A stretch of DNA of 64,000 nucleotides, from NCBI GenBank assembly GCA_036489885.1, contig DASXEW010000003.1, forward strand, positions 930,001-994,000, given 5' to 3'. Position 1 is the first letter of the stretch. Every line of letters starts with the position of its first letter. The stretch is from Candidatus Baltobacteraceae bacterium (GTDB lineage Bacteria > Vulcanimicrobiota > Vulcanimicrobiia > Vulcanimicrobiales > Vulcanimicrobiaceae). The notes beneath the pieces were generated by a model, which saw only the letters and a program-made list of their open reading frames with translations, had not been told where the DNA came from and did no database searches. Below, piece by piece: positions 54,083 to 62,357 of this stretch. Position numbers and translations under genes: made by a program.

Positions 54083-56047
54083 GTGCGCCACTTGCTCGCA
54101 ACCGCCACGTTCCTTTTCAGTTTGTCGTGGGGCCAGGCGGCGGCCGCGTTTGACCCGCCTGTGCTCGTCCCGCAGCCGCAAAGGGTGTCGCCGCTCACAT
54201 GTGAGTCGCAGCGCCTTATGCGACCGCTGCGAGTCGACTCAACATTCGATGCCGGCGCGCGCGAGCTCATCGACGAACGTTGGCGTGCCCTCGGCATCCC
54301 GGCGTTGCAAGTCGCAACACCCGCCGATGTCTCGGTACGTGTGCGGCCGAGCAGCCAGCGCGAGCGCTATCGCCTGACGATTTCGAGCGGCGGCGTTGCG
54401 ATCGTCGCGTCGGATGCGGAAGGCGCATTCGATGCGGCGATGACGCTCGCGCAGCTCGCGCGACGCGTTCCGGCTGGGTTCACGCTGCCGTGCGTGCAGA
54501 TCGACGATAGACCGGCGTTGCGCTGGCGGATCATTTCCGACGACGTCTCGCGCGGTCCGCTTCCCACGATGCGCTACTTCAAAGAGCGCATTCGCGGCCT
54601 CGCCGCGCTGAAGATCAACGGTTACTCGATCTACATGGAGCACGTATTCGCGGACGCAGCCCATCCGCTCGTTGCGCCGGCCGATCCGATCACTCCGGCG
54701 CAGCTGCGCGAGCTCCGCGATTATGCAGCGCGCTTTCACGTCGCATTGATCCCAGAGCAACAAACGCTGGCCCACATGCACAACACGCTGCGTTGGGAAC
54801 AGTTCGGTGCGCTCTCGACGCCGCCGCACGGCTGGCTTCTGTCACCGGCAAATGAAGGAACGTACGCCTATCTCACGCCGCTCTTGCGTGCGATCGGTGC
54901 GGCCGCAGGCAATGTCCCGTTCTTCCATCTCGGCTCCGACGAACCGCTCGAGCTGCACGGACCCGACGCCGCGAAGGTGTTCGCTGCGCACGTCACAGGC
55001 GTCGAATCGATCGTACGCCGTTTTGGGGCGCGCCCGATGATTTGGGACGACGCAATTCAGGCGAATCCGTCGATCCTCGGGATGATTCCCAAGGATACGG
55101 TCATCGTCGACTTTCACTACGGGCGCGAAAAATCGTTTGGCGGCTACATCTCGCGCGTCGCCTCAGCCGGCTTCGATCAAATGGTCGGTCCCGGCGCGAA
55201 CAATTGGAACGAGATCTTTCCACGTCTCGATCTCGCGTTCGACAACATCGCTCGCTTCGTCGCGGACGGCCGCAGAGCGCACGTTCTCGGAATGTTCATG
55301 ACCGTCTGGCATGATGATGGCGAATCGCTGTATGAAGCCACATGGTATCCGCTTGCGTTTGCGGCGGCGAGTGCGTGGCAAACGCAGGACGTCGATCGCA
55401 GCCGGTTTCCGGCAGCATTCGCGGCCGAATTCTTCGGCAGCCGGGATCCACGCTACGCGCAGTCGCTGGAACGCTTGCGTTCGATCGACGTGTATCTCGG
55501 CGCCGACGACGATCCGAGCAACTATCTCTTTTGGGTGGATCCCTTCGATACGCAGGTCGGTGAGCGTGTTCGCAGCTCCGTCGATCTCACCAAGCTTCGG
55601 CTCGACGCCGAGACGATTCTGCGTGACCTCGGAGAGGCGACGCCGCCCCTGCACGCCAACGCCGCGCGCGTGATGACGCTCGCAGCGCGGCGCTACGACG
55701 CACTCGGGCGCCGGTTTGAGATCGGCGCCGAAGCCAAGCGCTATTATGACGATGCGCGCAGCCACATCGGCGAGACGCCGGACAGTCCCGTCTATCGAGG
55801 ACTCAATCTCGCAAAGTATCTGTGCTGGGAGCTGCGTGACGATCTGCTCGCGATCGAACCGCTGTATCGCACAGAATGGACTTATGAAAGCCGGCCCGGG
55901 GCGCTCGGCGCGGTGCTGACACGCTTCCATCTCGGTGAAGAAGAAGCGACGCTCGATGCCGACCGCTTGAACGAAGCACAGCGCGAAGACTACGAGCGGC
56001 ACAAGACGCTTCCGGAATTCGAGAAGGCCTTACGCCGCAGGCAATAG
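54083..56047 (+). CDS. Exported GH20 beta-N-acetylhexosaminidase
   Basis: 654 residues from GTG. Signal peptide 'RHLLATATFLFSLSWGQAAA'. GH20b-like N-terminal domain, then the barrel: 'WRIISDDVSRGPLPTMRYFKERI', 'LKINGYSIYMEHVF', 'HVALIPEQQTLAHMHNTL' and the catalytic Asp286-Glu287 pair in 'FFHLGSDEPLEL', followed by 'ARPMIWDDAI'. Substrate-assisted hydrolysis of terminal GlcNAc/GalNAc, here presumably from peptidoglycan, chitin or glycans in the periplasm or outside. Overlaps the PDZ-domain gene (TAGTG). A BadF/NagK-type kinase starts at the window end. Confidence 0.88.
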   Translation: MRHLLATATFLFSLSWGQAAAAFDPPVLVPQPQRVSPLTCESQRLMRPLRVDSTFDAGARELIDERWRALGIPALQVATPADVSVRVRPSSQRERYRLTISSGGVAIVASDAEGAFDAAMTLAQLARRVPAGFTLPCVQIDDRPALRWRIISDDVSRGPLPTMRYFKERIRGLAALKINGYSIYMEHVFADAAHPLVAPADPITPAQLRELRDYAARFHVALIPEQQTLAHMHNTLRWEQFGALSTPPHGWLLSPANEGTYAYLTPLLRAIGAAAGNVPFFHLGSDEPLELHGPDAAKVFAAHVTGVESIVRRFGARPMIWDDAIQANPSILGMIPKDTVIVDFHYGREKSFGGYISRVASAGFDQMVGPGANNWNEIFPRLDLAFDNIARFVADGRRAHVLGMFMTVWHDDGESLYEATWYPLAFAAASAWQTQDVDRSRFPAAFAAEFFGSRDPRYAQSLERLRSIDVYLGADDDPSNYLFWVDPFDTQVGERVRSSVDLTKLRLDAETILRDLGEATPPLHANAARVMTLAARRYDALGRRFEIGAEAKRYYDDARSHIGETPDSPVYRGLNLAKYLCWELRDDLLAIEPLYRTEWTYESRPGALGAVLTRFHLGEEEATLDADRLNEAQREDYERHKTLPEFEKALRRRQ

Positions 56048-56772
56048 TGGTCGCTCTCATCTCGGCATTGGCGTTCCCCGGTCTGCTCGCGCCGTCGCCG
56101 GCGCGCGGCGTGATCGGCGTCCAGCCGCTTGACGCTTTGGCGCGGCCTGCGGCAACGGTATTGATACGGCAAGTGCAAGCCTCTCAAACGCTACGCGCAA
56201 TCCGGATCGATACCGATCCGTCTGCAAGCGATTGCACGAACAAGCCTTACGTCGCGGCAGCGCGGCTTGCGTCGACGGTCATTCATGGCGACGTCGGCTG
56301 GACGGTCGACATGGGACTCGTGCTCGTCGATTGCGCCGGTTGGAATGTCGATGAATTTCACGAGAACGAAGTGCTCGCGCATTCACCAACGGATGTTGAT
56401 GCGGAGAAGCTCGGGATGAGCCTGTCGTTGCGCTTCACGACTTGGCGACACATGGAACCCGCGTTTTCAAGCGCGCTGCTGGCGAGCGGACTCGCGTACG
56501 ATCCGGCGACGAAGAAGCCGACCTACTTCTACAGGCTGTTCAAGACCGACGACGGCAACATGCGAGCCTTTGTGCGTCCGGGCGGTCCCGCGTACGTTGC
56601 CGGCCTGCGCACGAACGACGTCGTTCAGAAGCTCGACGGAAAGTACTGGTGGGAGTACGGGACCTATCAGACCGAGCAGCGCGCCTACGACGGGAAGCCC
56701 CACAGCTTCGAGGTGACCCGGGGAAAGCAGAGCGTCCGCATTCAGCTCGGCGAGCCCTATAAGCCGGGGTAG
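56047..56772 (+). CDS. Exported protein with C-terminal PDZ domain
   Basis: 241 residues from GTG. Short hydrophobic N-terminus, a middle domain with two cysteines ('DPSASDCTN', 'VLVDCAGWN') and a PDZ-like C-terminus: 'GNMRAFVRPGGPAYVAGLRTNDVVQKLDGKYWW' and 'YDGKPHSFEVTRGKQSVRIQL'. No protease active site is seen, so it is a binding rather than cleaving protein as far as visible. Its start overlaps the hexosaminidase stop, so it likely works with it. Family of the middle domain unknown. Confidence 0.65.
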   Translation: MVALISALAFPGLLAPSPARGVIGVQPLDALARPAATVLIRQVQASQTLRAIRIDTDPSASDCTNKPYVAAARLASTVIHGDVGWTVDMGLVLVDCAGWNVDEFHENEVLAHSPTDVDAEKLGMSLSLRFTTWRHMEPAFSSALLASGLAYDPATKKPTYFYRLFKTDDGNMRAFVRPGGPAYVAGLRTNDVVQKLDGKYWWEYGTYQTEQRAYDGKPHSFEVTRGKQSVRIQLGEPYKPG

Positions 56773-56783
56773 CGCAAAGGGTA

Positions 56784-56812
56784 TTGACAGCCCCATACTA
56801 ATGAGTTATTGT
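56784..56812 (+). promoter_or_regulatory. Sigma-70 promoter of the GntR-ABC operon
   Basis: TTGACA (56784-56789), 17-nt spacer, TATTGT (56807-56812). Consensus -35 and spacing; the -10 lies inside the operator palindrome, so repressor binding would block polymerase. Confidence 0.78.
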
Positions 56813-56834
56813 ACTAGTGTACTAGCACAATAAC
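56805..56834. promoter_or_regulatory. Operator palindrome for the YtrA-type GntR repressor
   Basis: Arms GTTATTGTACTAG and CTAGCACAATAAC are reverse complements except for one base, around a TGTA spacer. It covers the -10 box and likely transcription start of the operon whose second gene encodes a YtrA-type GntR regulator. Autoregulation is the usual scheme for this family. Confidence 0.8.
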
Positions 56835-56850
56835 ACGTTAGGAGAAAATC

Positions 56851-56955
56851 ATGCTGGTCCGCCGCCCCGACCGCCCCCAATCAGGACTGAACCGCCCCTC
56901 GATGATCCCCTCGCCCCGTAATCCGGCATTCGAAGGCTGGGGTCCGAAGCTCTAA
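56851..56955 (+). CDS. 34-residue basic, proline-rich peptide, first gene of the GntR-ABC operon
   Basis: ATG preceded by a strong TTAGGAGAAAATC. The peptide begins MLVRRPDRPQSGLNRPSMIP and ends FEGWGPKL; six of its first 34 residues are Arg and seven Pro, with no membrane segment. It lies between the operator and the regulator gene, whose TTG start is 4 nt after its stop. It could be a leader coupling regulator translation or a small effector. Family unknown. Confidence 0.6.
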   Translation: MLVRRPDRPQSGLNRPSMIPSPRNPAFEGWGPKL

Positions 56956-56958
56956 CCC

Positions 56959-57354
56959 TTGGCTACAATCTTCACCGTCGACCCGCGCTCCGGAGTTCCG
57001 ATCTACCTCCAGTTGATCGAACAAGTGAAGCGCGGCGTCGCTTTGGGGACCCTCGCCTCAGGCGAGCAGCTCCCCACCGTCAAGGCGCTCGCGCTCGAGC
57101 TCACGGTTAACCCGAACACCGTGGCCCGGGCTTACCGGGACCTTGAACGCGATGGCGTCATCGAGACGAGCCCCGGCCGCGGATCGTTCGTCCGCAACAA
57201 CGGTCCGGCATCGTCCGAGATACGCACCGATGTCGCCGAACCCGCGGTCGACAACGCCATCCGAACTGCAAAAGGCCTTGGTCTCGATAGCAACGAGGTC
57301 CGCCGTCTCTTCGAACGCGCTCTTTCACGTTGGTACCCCGGAGAGGAACGATGA
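56959..57354 (+). CDS. GntR-family transcriptional repressor, YtrA subfamily
   Basis: 131 residues from TTG. Winged helix 'IYLQLIEQVKRGVALGTLASGEQLPTVKALALELTVNPNTVARAYRDLERDGVIETSPGRGSFV' matches GntR/YtrA, with only a short C-terminal helical dimerisation tail instead of a ligand domain. Such regulators repress adjacent ABC operons and are often relieved by cell-envelope-active compounds. The stop overlaps the ATPase start (ATGA). A 13+13 bp operator lies upstream of the operon. Confidence 0.92.
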   Translation: MATIFTVDPRSGVPIYLQLIEQVKRGVALGTLASGEQLPTVKALALELTVNPNTVARAYRDLERDGVIETSPGRGSFVRNNGPASSEIRTDVAEPAVDNAIRTAKGLGLDSNEVRRLFERALSRWYPGEER

Positions 57355-58241
57355 ACCCAGCACCGCCCGTCATCGCATTCGATAATCTCACGAAGCGATA
57401 TCGCAATTTTGAAGCGGTCCACGATCTGACGCTGCACATTGAAGCCGGCTCGATCTGTGGTTTGCTCGGCCCCAACGGCGCCGGCAAAACGACCGCAATG
57501 AAAACTCTGCTCGGTTTCTTGCGGCCGACGTCCGGAAGAGTCACCATCAACGGCGCGCCCGTGAATCCGCAGACGTTCGAGTCTCTCTCGTACGTGCCGG
57601 AGACCGACGCACTGTTCGGCGAGCTGACCGTCGCGCAACACGTCGAGCTCAACCGCCGCTCCCAACCCTGTCACGATCAGCAGCGTGCAAATGAGCTGCT
57701 CGGCGTATTCGGCCTCGATCGCCGCAAGCGTGTCCGAAAGCTTTCCAAAGGACAGAAGACTGCGCTCGCACTCGTTCTCGCACTTGCAAGTAGGCCACGC
57801 GTGCTCGTTCTCGACGAGCCATCGAGCGGGCTCGATCCCGTTTTTCAGCGCGTCGTCCTCGATCTGATGATCGACGCAGCAAGCGACGGTGGGACCGTGC
57901 TCTTCTCGTCGCATCAAGTCGGTCAAGTCGAGCGCGCCGCCGATCACGTGGCGATCATGCGCGGCGGACGCCTGCTCGTGTACAACGACGTCGACTCGCT
58001 CAAGGGACAAGAGAAGATCATCGAGGCGACCTTCCCCGGCGCGATTCCGGATCTCAACGGCGCAATTGCCGGCGAAGCCGTGCGACGGGTCGAGCGGGCC
58101 GGCAACATGGTGCGCATCAGCGTCAAACGCGATGATGGTGAGATTCCCCAGCGGCTCGCCCCGTACAACCCGACGAGCATCCGCATCGTCGACCGGAATC
58201 TGGAAGACATCTTCCTGGACGTGGTTTCGGAGAAGAGCTGA
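57351..58241 (+). CDS. ABC transporter ATP-binding protein (CcmA/YtrB type)
   Basis: 296 residues. Walker A 'GLLGPNGAGKTT', Q-loop region 'SYVPETDALFGELTV', signature 'LSKGQKTALALVLALASRP', Walker B 'VLVLDEPSSGLDP' and switch His 'LFSSHQVGQVERAADHV'. The C-terminal extension matches exporter ATPases of the bacitracin/YtrB class ('IRIVDRNLEDIFLDVV'). Works with the two permeases that follow; its stop overlaps the first permease start (TGATG). Confidence 0.92.
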   Translation: MNPAPPVIAFDNLTKRYRNFEAVHDLTLHIEAGSICGLLGPNGAGKTTAMKTLLGFLRPTSGRVTINGAPVNPQTFESLSYVPETDALFGELTVAQHVELNRRSQPCHDQQRANELLGVFGLDRRKRVRKLSKGQKTALALVLALASRPRVLVLDEPSSGLDPVFQRVVLDLMIDAASDGGTVLFSSHQVGQVERAADHVAIMRGGRLLVYNDVDSLKGQEKIIEATFPGAIPDLNGAIAGEAVRRVERAGNMVRISVKRDDGEIPQRLAPYNPTSIRIVDRNLEDIFLDVVSEKS

Positions 58242-58996
58242 TGTACTATGCCGAAGTTTTGTACGCGCGCAGCCGGTTGTTTTGGTTCACGCTGATCGCG
58301 CTGCTGGTCGCCGCAGTTTTCACCTATTTCGTGACGTTTCCACCACCGCACGCGCATATCAGGAACAACGGCCAAGACGTTCCGATAGATATCGTATTAA
58401 CCTTCGCGGGCTTTTTCGCGACGATAATGGCCAGCATGGTTGCGGCCACGATGAACCGCGACGGCACGCACCTGCCGTACATGTGGACGAAGCCGGTTAC
58501 ACGCGCGCGGATAGCTCTCAGTTACATCGCAATTGACGTCCTTGCGATTCTTGCAGCCTATGCGGTCGTGGTCGTCGTGTGCGTCCTCGTACTCAGCATT
58601 CCGCCGCGCAATCCCATACTGTTTGACGCTCTGACGATTCCAATGCTGGCGCGAACGCTGGCGGTCCCGTTCATGCTCTATGGCGTTATCGAAATAGCGA
58701 CATCCTGGTCGCCGACGCGTCTTGGCGCCGCGGGTGGCCTCGTGTGGCCGATCGGATTCGCTGTCCTCTTCCTCGGCGAGCTCAATCTCCCGTTTCCTTT
58801 GACGCCGATATTCTACGTGCTCAACGTCTTCAACCCGATGGCCTATTTCCCGGAGACTCACTTCCACGGTCATTTGGACATCTCCGGATCGACTGCTCTG
58901 CCCTTCGACTTCACGGGTCAAACGATCGTCGCGTTCTGCATCTTCGTCGTTAGCTGCGCTATCGCAACCTACAACTGGAAACGGATGCAAGCCTGA
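58241..58996 (+). CDS. ABC-2-type permease, first paralogue
   Basis: 251 residues, six membrane helices. Starts 'MYYAEVLYARSRLFWFTLIALLVAAVF', has 'FFATIMASMVAATMNRDGTHLPYMWTKPVTRARIALSYIAIDVLAI' (typical ABC-2 loop and helix) and ends 'IATYNWKRMQA'. Shares length, layout and the start and end patterns with the next gene, so the two are tandem duplicates forming a heterodimeric channel. Substrate of the exporter unknown. Confidence 0.82.
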   Translation: MYYAEVLYARSRLFWFTLIALLVAAVFTYFVTFPPPHAHIRNNGQDVPIDIVLTFAGFFATIMASMVAATMNRDGTHLPYMWTKPVTRARIALSYIAIDVLAILAAYAVVVVVCVLVLSIPPRNPILFDALTIPMLARTLAVPFMLYGVIEIATSWSPTRLGAAGGLVWPIGFAVLFLGELNLPFPLTPIFYVLNVFNPMAYFPETHFHGHLDISGSTALPFDFTGQTIVAFCIFVVSCAIATYNWKRMQA

Positions 58997-59757
58997 TGTA
59001 CTACATCGAGATTCTTACGGCGCGAAACCGTCTGGCATGGTTTTCAGCCGTAGTCGTTCTCATCGGCGTGATCGCGGTAACGACCGTGCGCCTCGTGCCG
59101 CAACCGGACTTCGACCAACCGGGCGTCGCCGTTCCGTTCAATATCATATTGCTGGGCTCGTCGTGGTTTGGGTGTGTGTTCGCCACCCTCGTGGCCGGTA
59201 CGCTCAGTCGCGACTACAGCCACATTTCGTATTTGTGGACGCGTCCAGCCGCGCGCGAGCGCATCGCGCTCGGATATATCGGCGTCGACGTTGTCGCAAT
59301 CTTGATCGCGTTTATTCTTTTGATCGGCGTATCGGTCGCGACGCTTTCGGCGATCCCGCGTCTGCACGTCGTCACGGATGCCTCGACATGGGAAGTTCTC
59401 GCGCGTTCGGTCGCCGTACCACTGATGTGGTACGGACTGGTCGAGGTTGCGACGTCGTGGAACGGTTCCCGCGCTCGCGCGATGGTCGGCGTATCGTGGG
59501 CAGTCTTCTGGGTGCTCGCAATTCTCGAAGCCTTGAGCTTCCCCGGACCTCTGGGCAAACTCTTCGTCGTGCTCAACGTCTTCAATCCGATGGCATATCT
59601 TCCGCAATCGCATGCACCGAACGTTGATTTTCAGGTCGGTGTGCTCGGCATCTCACCGGTCCCGCTGCCATACAACGAACAAACCATGCTCGCTTATGCC
59701 ATCTTCGCGGTTAGCTGCATCGTCGCAATTTATGCTTGGAAACGGATGGAAGCCTAA
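58996..59757 (+). CDS. ABC-2-type permease, second paralogue
   Basis: 253 residues, six membrane helices: 'MYYIEILTARNRLAWFSAVVVLIGVIAVT', 'FGCVFATLVAGTLSRDYSHISYLWTRPAARERIALGYIGVDVVAI', ending 'VAIYAWKRMEA'. Clear paralogue of the preceding gene and overlapping it (TGATG). Completes the regulator-ATPase-permease-permease operon. Confidence 0.82.
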   Translation: MYYIEILTARNRLAWFSAVVVLIGVIAVTTVRLVPQPDFDQPGVAVPFNIILLGSSWFGCVFATLVAGTLSRDYSHISYLWTRPAARERIALGYIGVDVVAILIAFILLIGVSVATLSAIPRLHVVTDASTWEVLARSVAVPLMWYGLVEVATSWNGSRARAMVGVSWAVFWVLAILEALSFPGPLGKLFVVLNVFNPMAYLPQSHAPNVDFQVGVLGISPVPLPYNEQTMLAYAIFAVSCIVAIYAWKRMEA

Positions 59758-59936
59758 TGCGTTACCTTGGTAGCAACTTTGGTCTAACAATCGCGGGCTT
59801 GCGCCTGCGTGTCCGAATCGATCTCGACGACGTCGAGATGGAACCCCAGGACGTTCGTCGCGACGAAGGAACACCGGAGCATGTCGACGTCAAGCGCAAA
59901 GTCGTCCCTCATCACTTACGTTCGCGGCGAACGTGA
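59757..59936 (+). CDS. Possible small soluble protein overlapping the dipeptidase start
   Basis: 59 residues starting at an ATG coupled to the permease stop (TAATG): 'MRYLGSNFGLTIAGLRLRVR' then an acidic-basic stretch. It overlaps the dipeptidase start by 56 nt in another frame, which lowers confidence. It could simply be the leader of the dipeptidase gene. Confidence 0.28.
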   Translation: MRYLGSNFGLTIAGLRLRVRIDLDDVEMEPQDVRRDEGTPEHVDVKRKVVPHHLRSRRT

Positions 59937-61290
59937 ACGGTATGTCGAGGAGCTAAAAAAGCTCGTCGCGATCCCGTCGATCTCCGCCGATCCCGCTTAT
60001 CGCGATGACGTCCGCCGCTGCGCACAAACGCTCGTCGAGCGGATGCGCGAAGCCGGAATGCAGCGCGGCGACGTTTTGGAAACGAAGGGCAATCCCGTTG
60101 CGTACGGCGAGTGGCTCGGAGCACCGGGAAAACCGACGGTCCTCATCTACGGCCACTACGATGTGCAGCCGGTCGATCCGCTCGAACTTTGGAAGAGCCC
60201 GCCGTTCGAAGCCGAGATACGCGATGGCAACATGTACGGACGCGGCACCGTCGACGACAAGGGCCAGGTGATGATGCACGTCGCTGCGATCGAAGCGCAT
60301 CTGCGCGAACACGGACGCTTGCCGGTCAACGTCAAGGTCGTCATCGAGGGAGAAGAAGAGATCGGTTCGCCCAACTTCGAGGCGTTTCTCGCTGACCACC
60401 GCGATTTGCTGGCGTGCGATCTTGCAATCATTTCCGACACCGCGGTGTTTGCGGAAGACGTTCCGTCGCTGACTATTTCGCTGCGTGGACTCGTCCGTTG
60501 GGAGATTCTGGTGCAGGGTCCCAATGGCGACATGCACTCAGGACTTTTTGGCGGTATCATCAAGAATCCGATCGAGGCGCTCGTGCAGATGTTGGCACTG
60601 CTCAAAGATGAACGCGGCCGCGTCGTCGTCCCCGGATTTTACGACGGCGTTCCCGAGCTTTCCGCAGACGCCAAACGCGATGTCGAATCACTTCCGTACG
60701 ACGAAGCCGCGGAAGCACGAACCTTCGGCGTTCCGGCGCTGAGCGGCGGCGAGGCCGATCGGAAACCACTCGAACGCGCGTGGTACCGGCCGACGCTTGA
60801 GATCAACGGCATTTGGGGCGGCTATCAAGGCAAAGGTACGAAAACGATCATCCCCTCGTGTGCGCGCGCGAAGATTACGGCCCGGCTCGTCGGGAGCCAA
60901 GATCCGGAGCACGTGCGCCGCGTCGTGCGCGACTATTTGAATTCGATCGTGCCTAGCGGCGTGCGTGTCGAGATCGAAGATGACGGCGACACGAGCGCGG
61001 TCGTCACCTCACGCGACCATCCGGCCGTTGCGGCGGCCGCGCGCGCAATGGAGAAGGGTTTCGGAAAGAAACCGGTTTTCATCGGGTCGGGCGGCACGAT
61101 CGGTCCGGTGTCATCCTTCGATCGCGTTCTGCACATGCCGCAAGTGTTGATCGGCGTCGGTCTTCCCGACGACGCGACTCACGCACCGAACGAGAAGTTC
61201 ACGCTCAGTCAGTTTTTTGGTGGGATCGAAACGCTCGTCTATCTTTACGACGAGCTTTCGGAATCCATGAACTCGCGCCGTACGGCCTGA
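59881..61290 (+). CDS. M20-family metallopeptidase / dipeptidase
   Basis: 469 residues. Zinc-site motifs in order: 'VLIYGHYDVQPVD' (His, Asp), 'MYGRGTVDDKGQVMMHV' (bridging Asp), 'VIEGEEEIGSPNF' (general-base Glu and ligand Glu), 'AIISDT' and a late His in 'DDATHAPNEKF'. The dimerisation lid domain is present ('GDMHSGLFGGIIKNPIEALVQML'). A cytoplasmic dipeptidase of the CNDP/DapE-related group is the best fit. The ATG at 59881 is where homology starts; the frame is open to 59809. 3' end overlaps the HD-GYP gene by 46 bp. Confidence 0.9.
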   Translation: MSTSSAKSSLITYVRGERERYVEELKKLVAIPSISADPAYRDDVRRCAQTLVERMREAGMQRGDVLETKGNPVAYGEWLGAPGKPTVLIYGHYDVQPVDPLELWKSPPFEAEIRDGNMYGRGTVDDKGQVMMHVAAIEAHLREHGRLPVNVKVVIEGEEEIGSPNFEAFLADHRDLLACDLAIISDTAVFAEDVPSLTISLRGLVRWEILVQGPNGDMHSGLFGGIIKNPIEALVQMLALLKDERGRVVVPGFYDGVPELSADAKRDVESLPYDEAAEARTFGVPALSGGEADRKPLERAWYRPTLEINGIWGGYQGKGTKTIIPSCARAKITARLVGSQDPEHVRRVVRDYLNSIVPSGVRVEIEDDGDTSAVVTSRDHPAVAAAARAMEKGFGKKPVFIGSGGTIGPVSSFDRVLHMPQVLIGVGLPDDATHAPNEKFTLSQFFGGIETLVYLYDELSESMNSRRTA

Positions 61291-62294
61291 AGCGTCGGCA
61301 TCACCTCGAGGAATTTGTCGATCAAAACGGGATCGAAGTGATTGCCCTTGCCGCGCTTGAGCGTCTCGATCGTATCCGGGAGAGACCATGCCGGCTTGTA
61401 CGGACGCACGGATAGCAGCGCATCGAACACGTCGCCGATCGCGCAGATGCGACCTGAGATGGGGATTGCGTTGCCCGCGAGGCCGCTGGGATAGCCACTG
61501 CCATCGTACTTTTCGTGGTGCGAGAGTGCGATCTCCGCACCGAGATGAATTAGCTTTGAGTCCGTATCCTTGAGAATCTCGTAACCCAAGCGCGCGTGGG
61601 TCTTCATAATCTCCCACTCGTCGGGCGTGAGTTTACCCTCTTTGAGCAGAATGCGATCCGGGATCGCGACCTTGCCGACGTCGTGCATCGGCGCGGCCAT
61701 CAAGATCAGCTCTTGGTAGTCCAACGGCATTCCGAGCGCGTGAGCGAGAACTCGCGCGTAGTGCCCCATTCGAACGATATGGTTCTTGGTTTCCTTGTCG
61801 CGATGTTCGGTCGCGCGAGTAAGCATGAAAATCGTCTCTTGCTCGCGCTTTACGATATCGGCGGTTGCGCGTTTGACTTCGCTCGAGAGCCACTCCATGC
61901 GATCGGCAAGCTGTAGCCCCTGCTCGCGCATCTTGAGAAGGTTGCGCGAGCGCGTGAGAAAGGCGACTGGATCTGCGGGCTTTTCCAAGAAATCGTCAAC
62001 GCCGAGCTCGAGGGCCTTGTGCCGAATCTCTTTTTCCTTGGACGACGTGATCATGACGATCGGCACGCCCTTGCTCGTCGGCTGCGAGCGAAATTGCTCG
62101 ATAAGCTGCAAACCGTCCAACTCGGGCATCCGGAAGTCGGTGATGACGAGATCCGGCTTATTGTCGAGAAGCCAGGTCATTGCGAGCTTCGATGACGTAA
62201 ATCCCACGATCTTCGAGTCTTCGACTTTCGCAAGAATGCGCTCGTAGACTTCGACGTTGATGCGTGCGTCATCGACGACAAGTATGGTTTGCAT
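61245..62294 (-). CDS. Response regulator with HD-GYP c-di-GMP phosphodiesterase domain
   Basis: 349 residues. Receiver with 'ILVVDD' and phospho-acceptor Asp53 in 'LVITDFRMPELDG', Lys in 'DFLEKPADP', a coiled linker, then HD-GYP: 'ATEHRDKETKNHIVRMGHYARVLAHAL', HD pair in 'MAAPMHDVGKVAIPD', 'HHEKYDGSGYPSGLAGNAIP' with the GYP motif and 'GDVFDALLSVRPYKPAW'. All metal residues look present, so degradation of c-di-GMP is expected when the receiver is phosphorylated. No kinase adjacent. Confidence 0.95.
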   Translation of the reverse strand: MQTILVVDDARINVEVYERILAKVEDSKIVGFTSSKLAMTWLLDNKPDLVITDFRMPELDGLQLIEQFRSQPTSKGVPIVMITSSKEKEIRHKALELGVDDFLEKPADPVAFLTRSRNLLKMREQGLQLADRMEWLSSEVKRATADIVKREQETIFMLTRATEHRDKETKNHIVRMGHYARVLAHALGMPLDYQELILMAAPMHDVGKVAIPDRILLKEGKLTPDEWEIMKTHARLGYEILKDTDSKLIHLGAEIALSHHEKYDGSGYPSGLAGNAIPISGRICAIGDVFDALLSVRPYKPAWSLPDTIETLKRGKGNHFDPVLIDKFLEVMPTLQAVRREFMDSESSS

Positions 62295-62357
62295 GCCGCC
62301 TCCCTTAGGCTACGAGACTTAGGCTAGGACAAGGCGAGAAGCCTTCGAGGCAACGAA

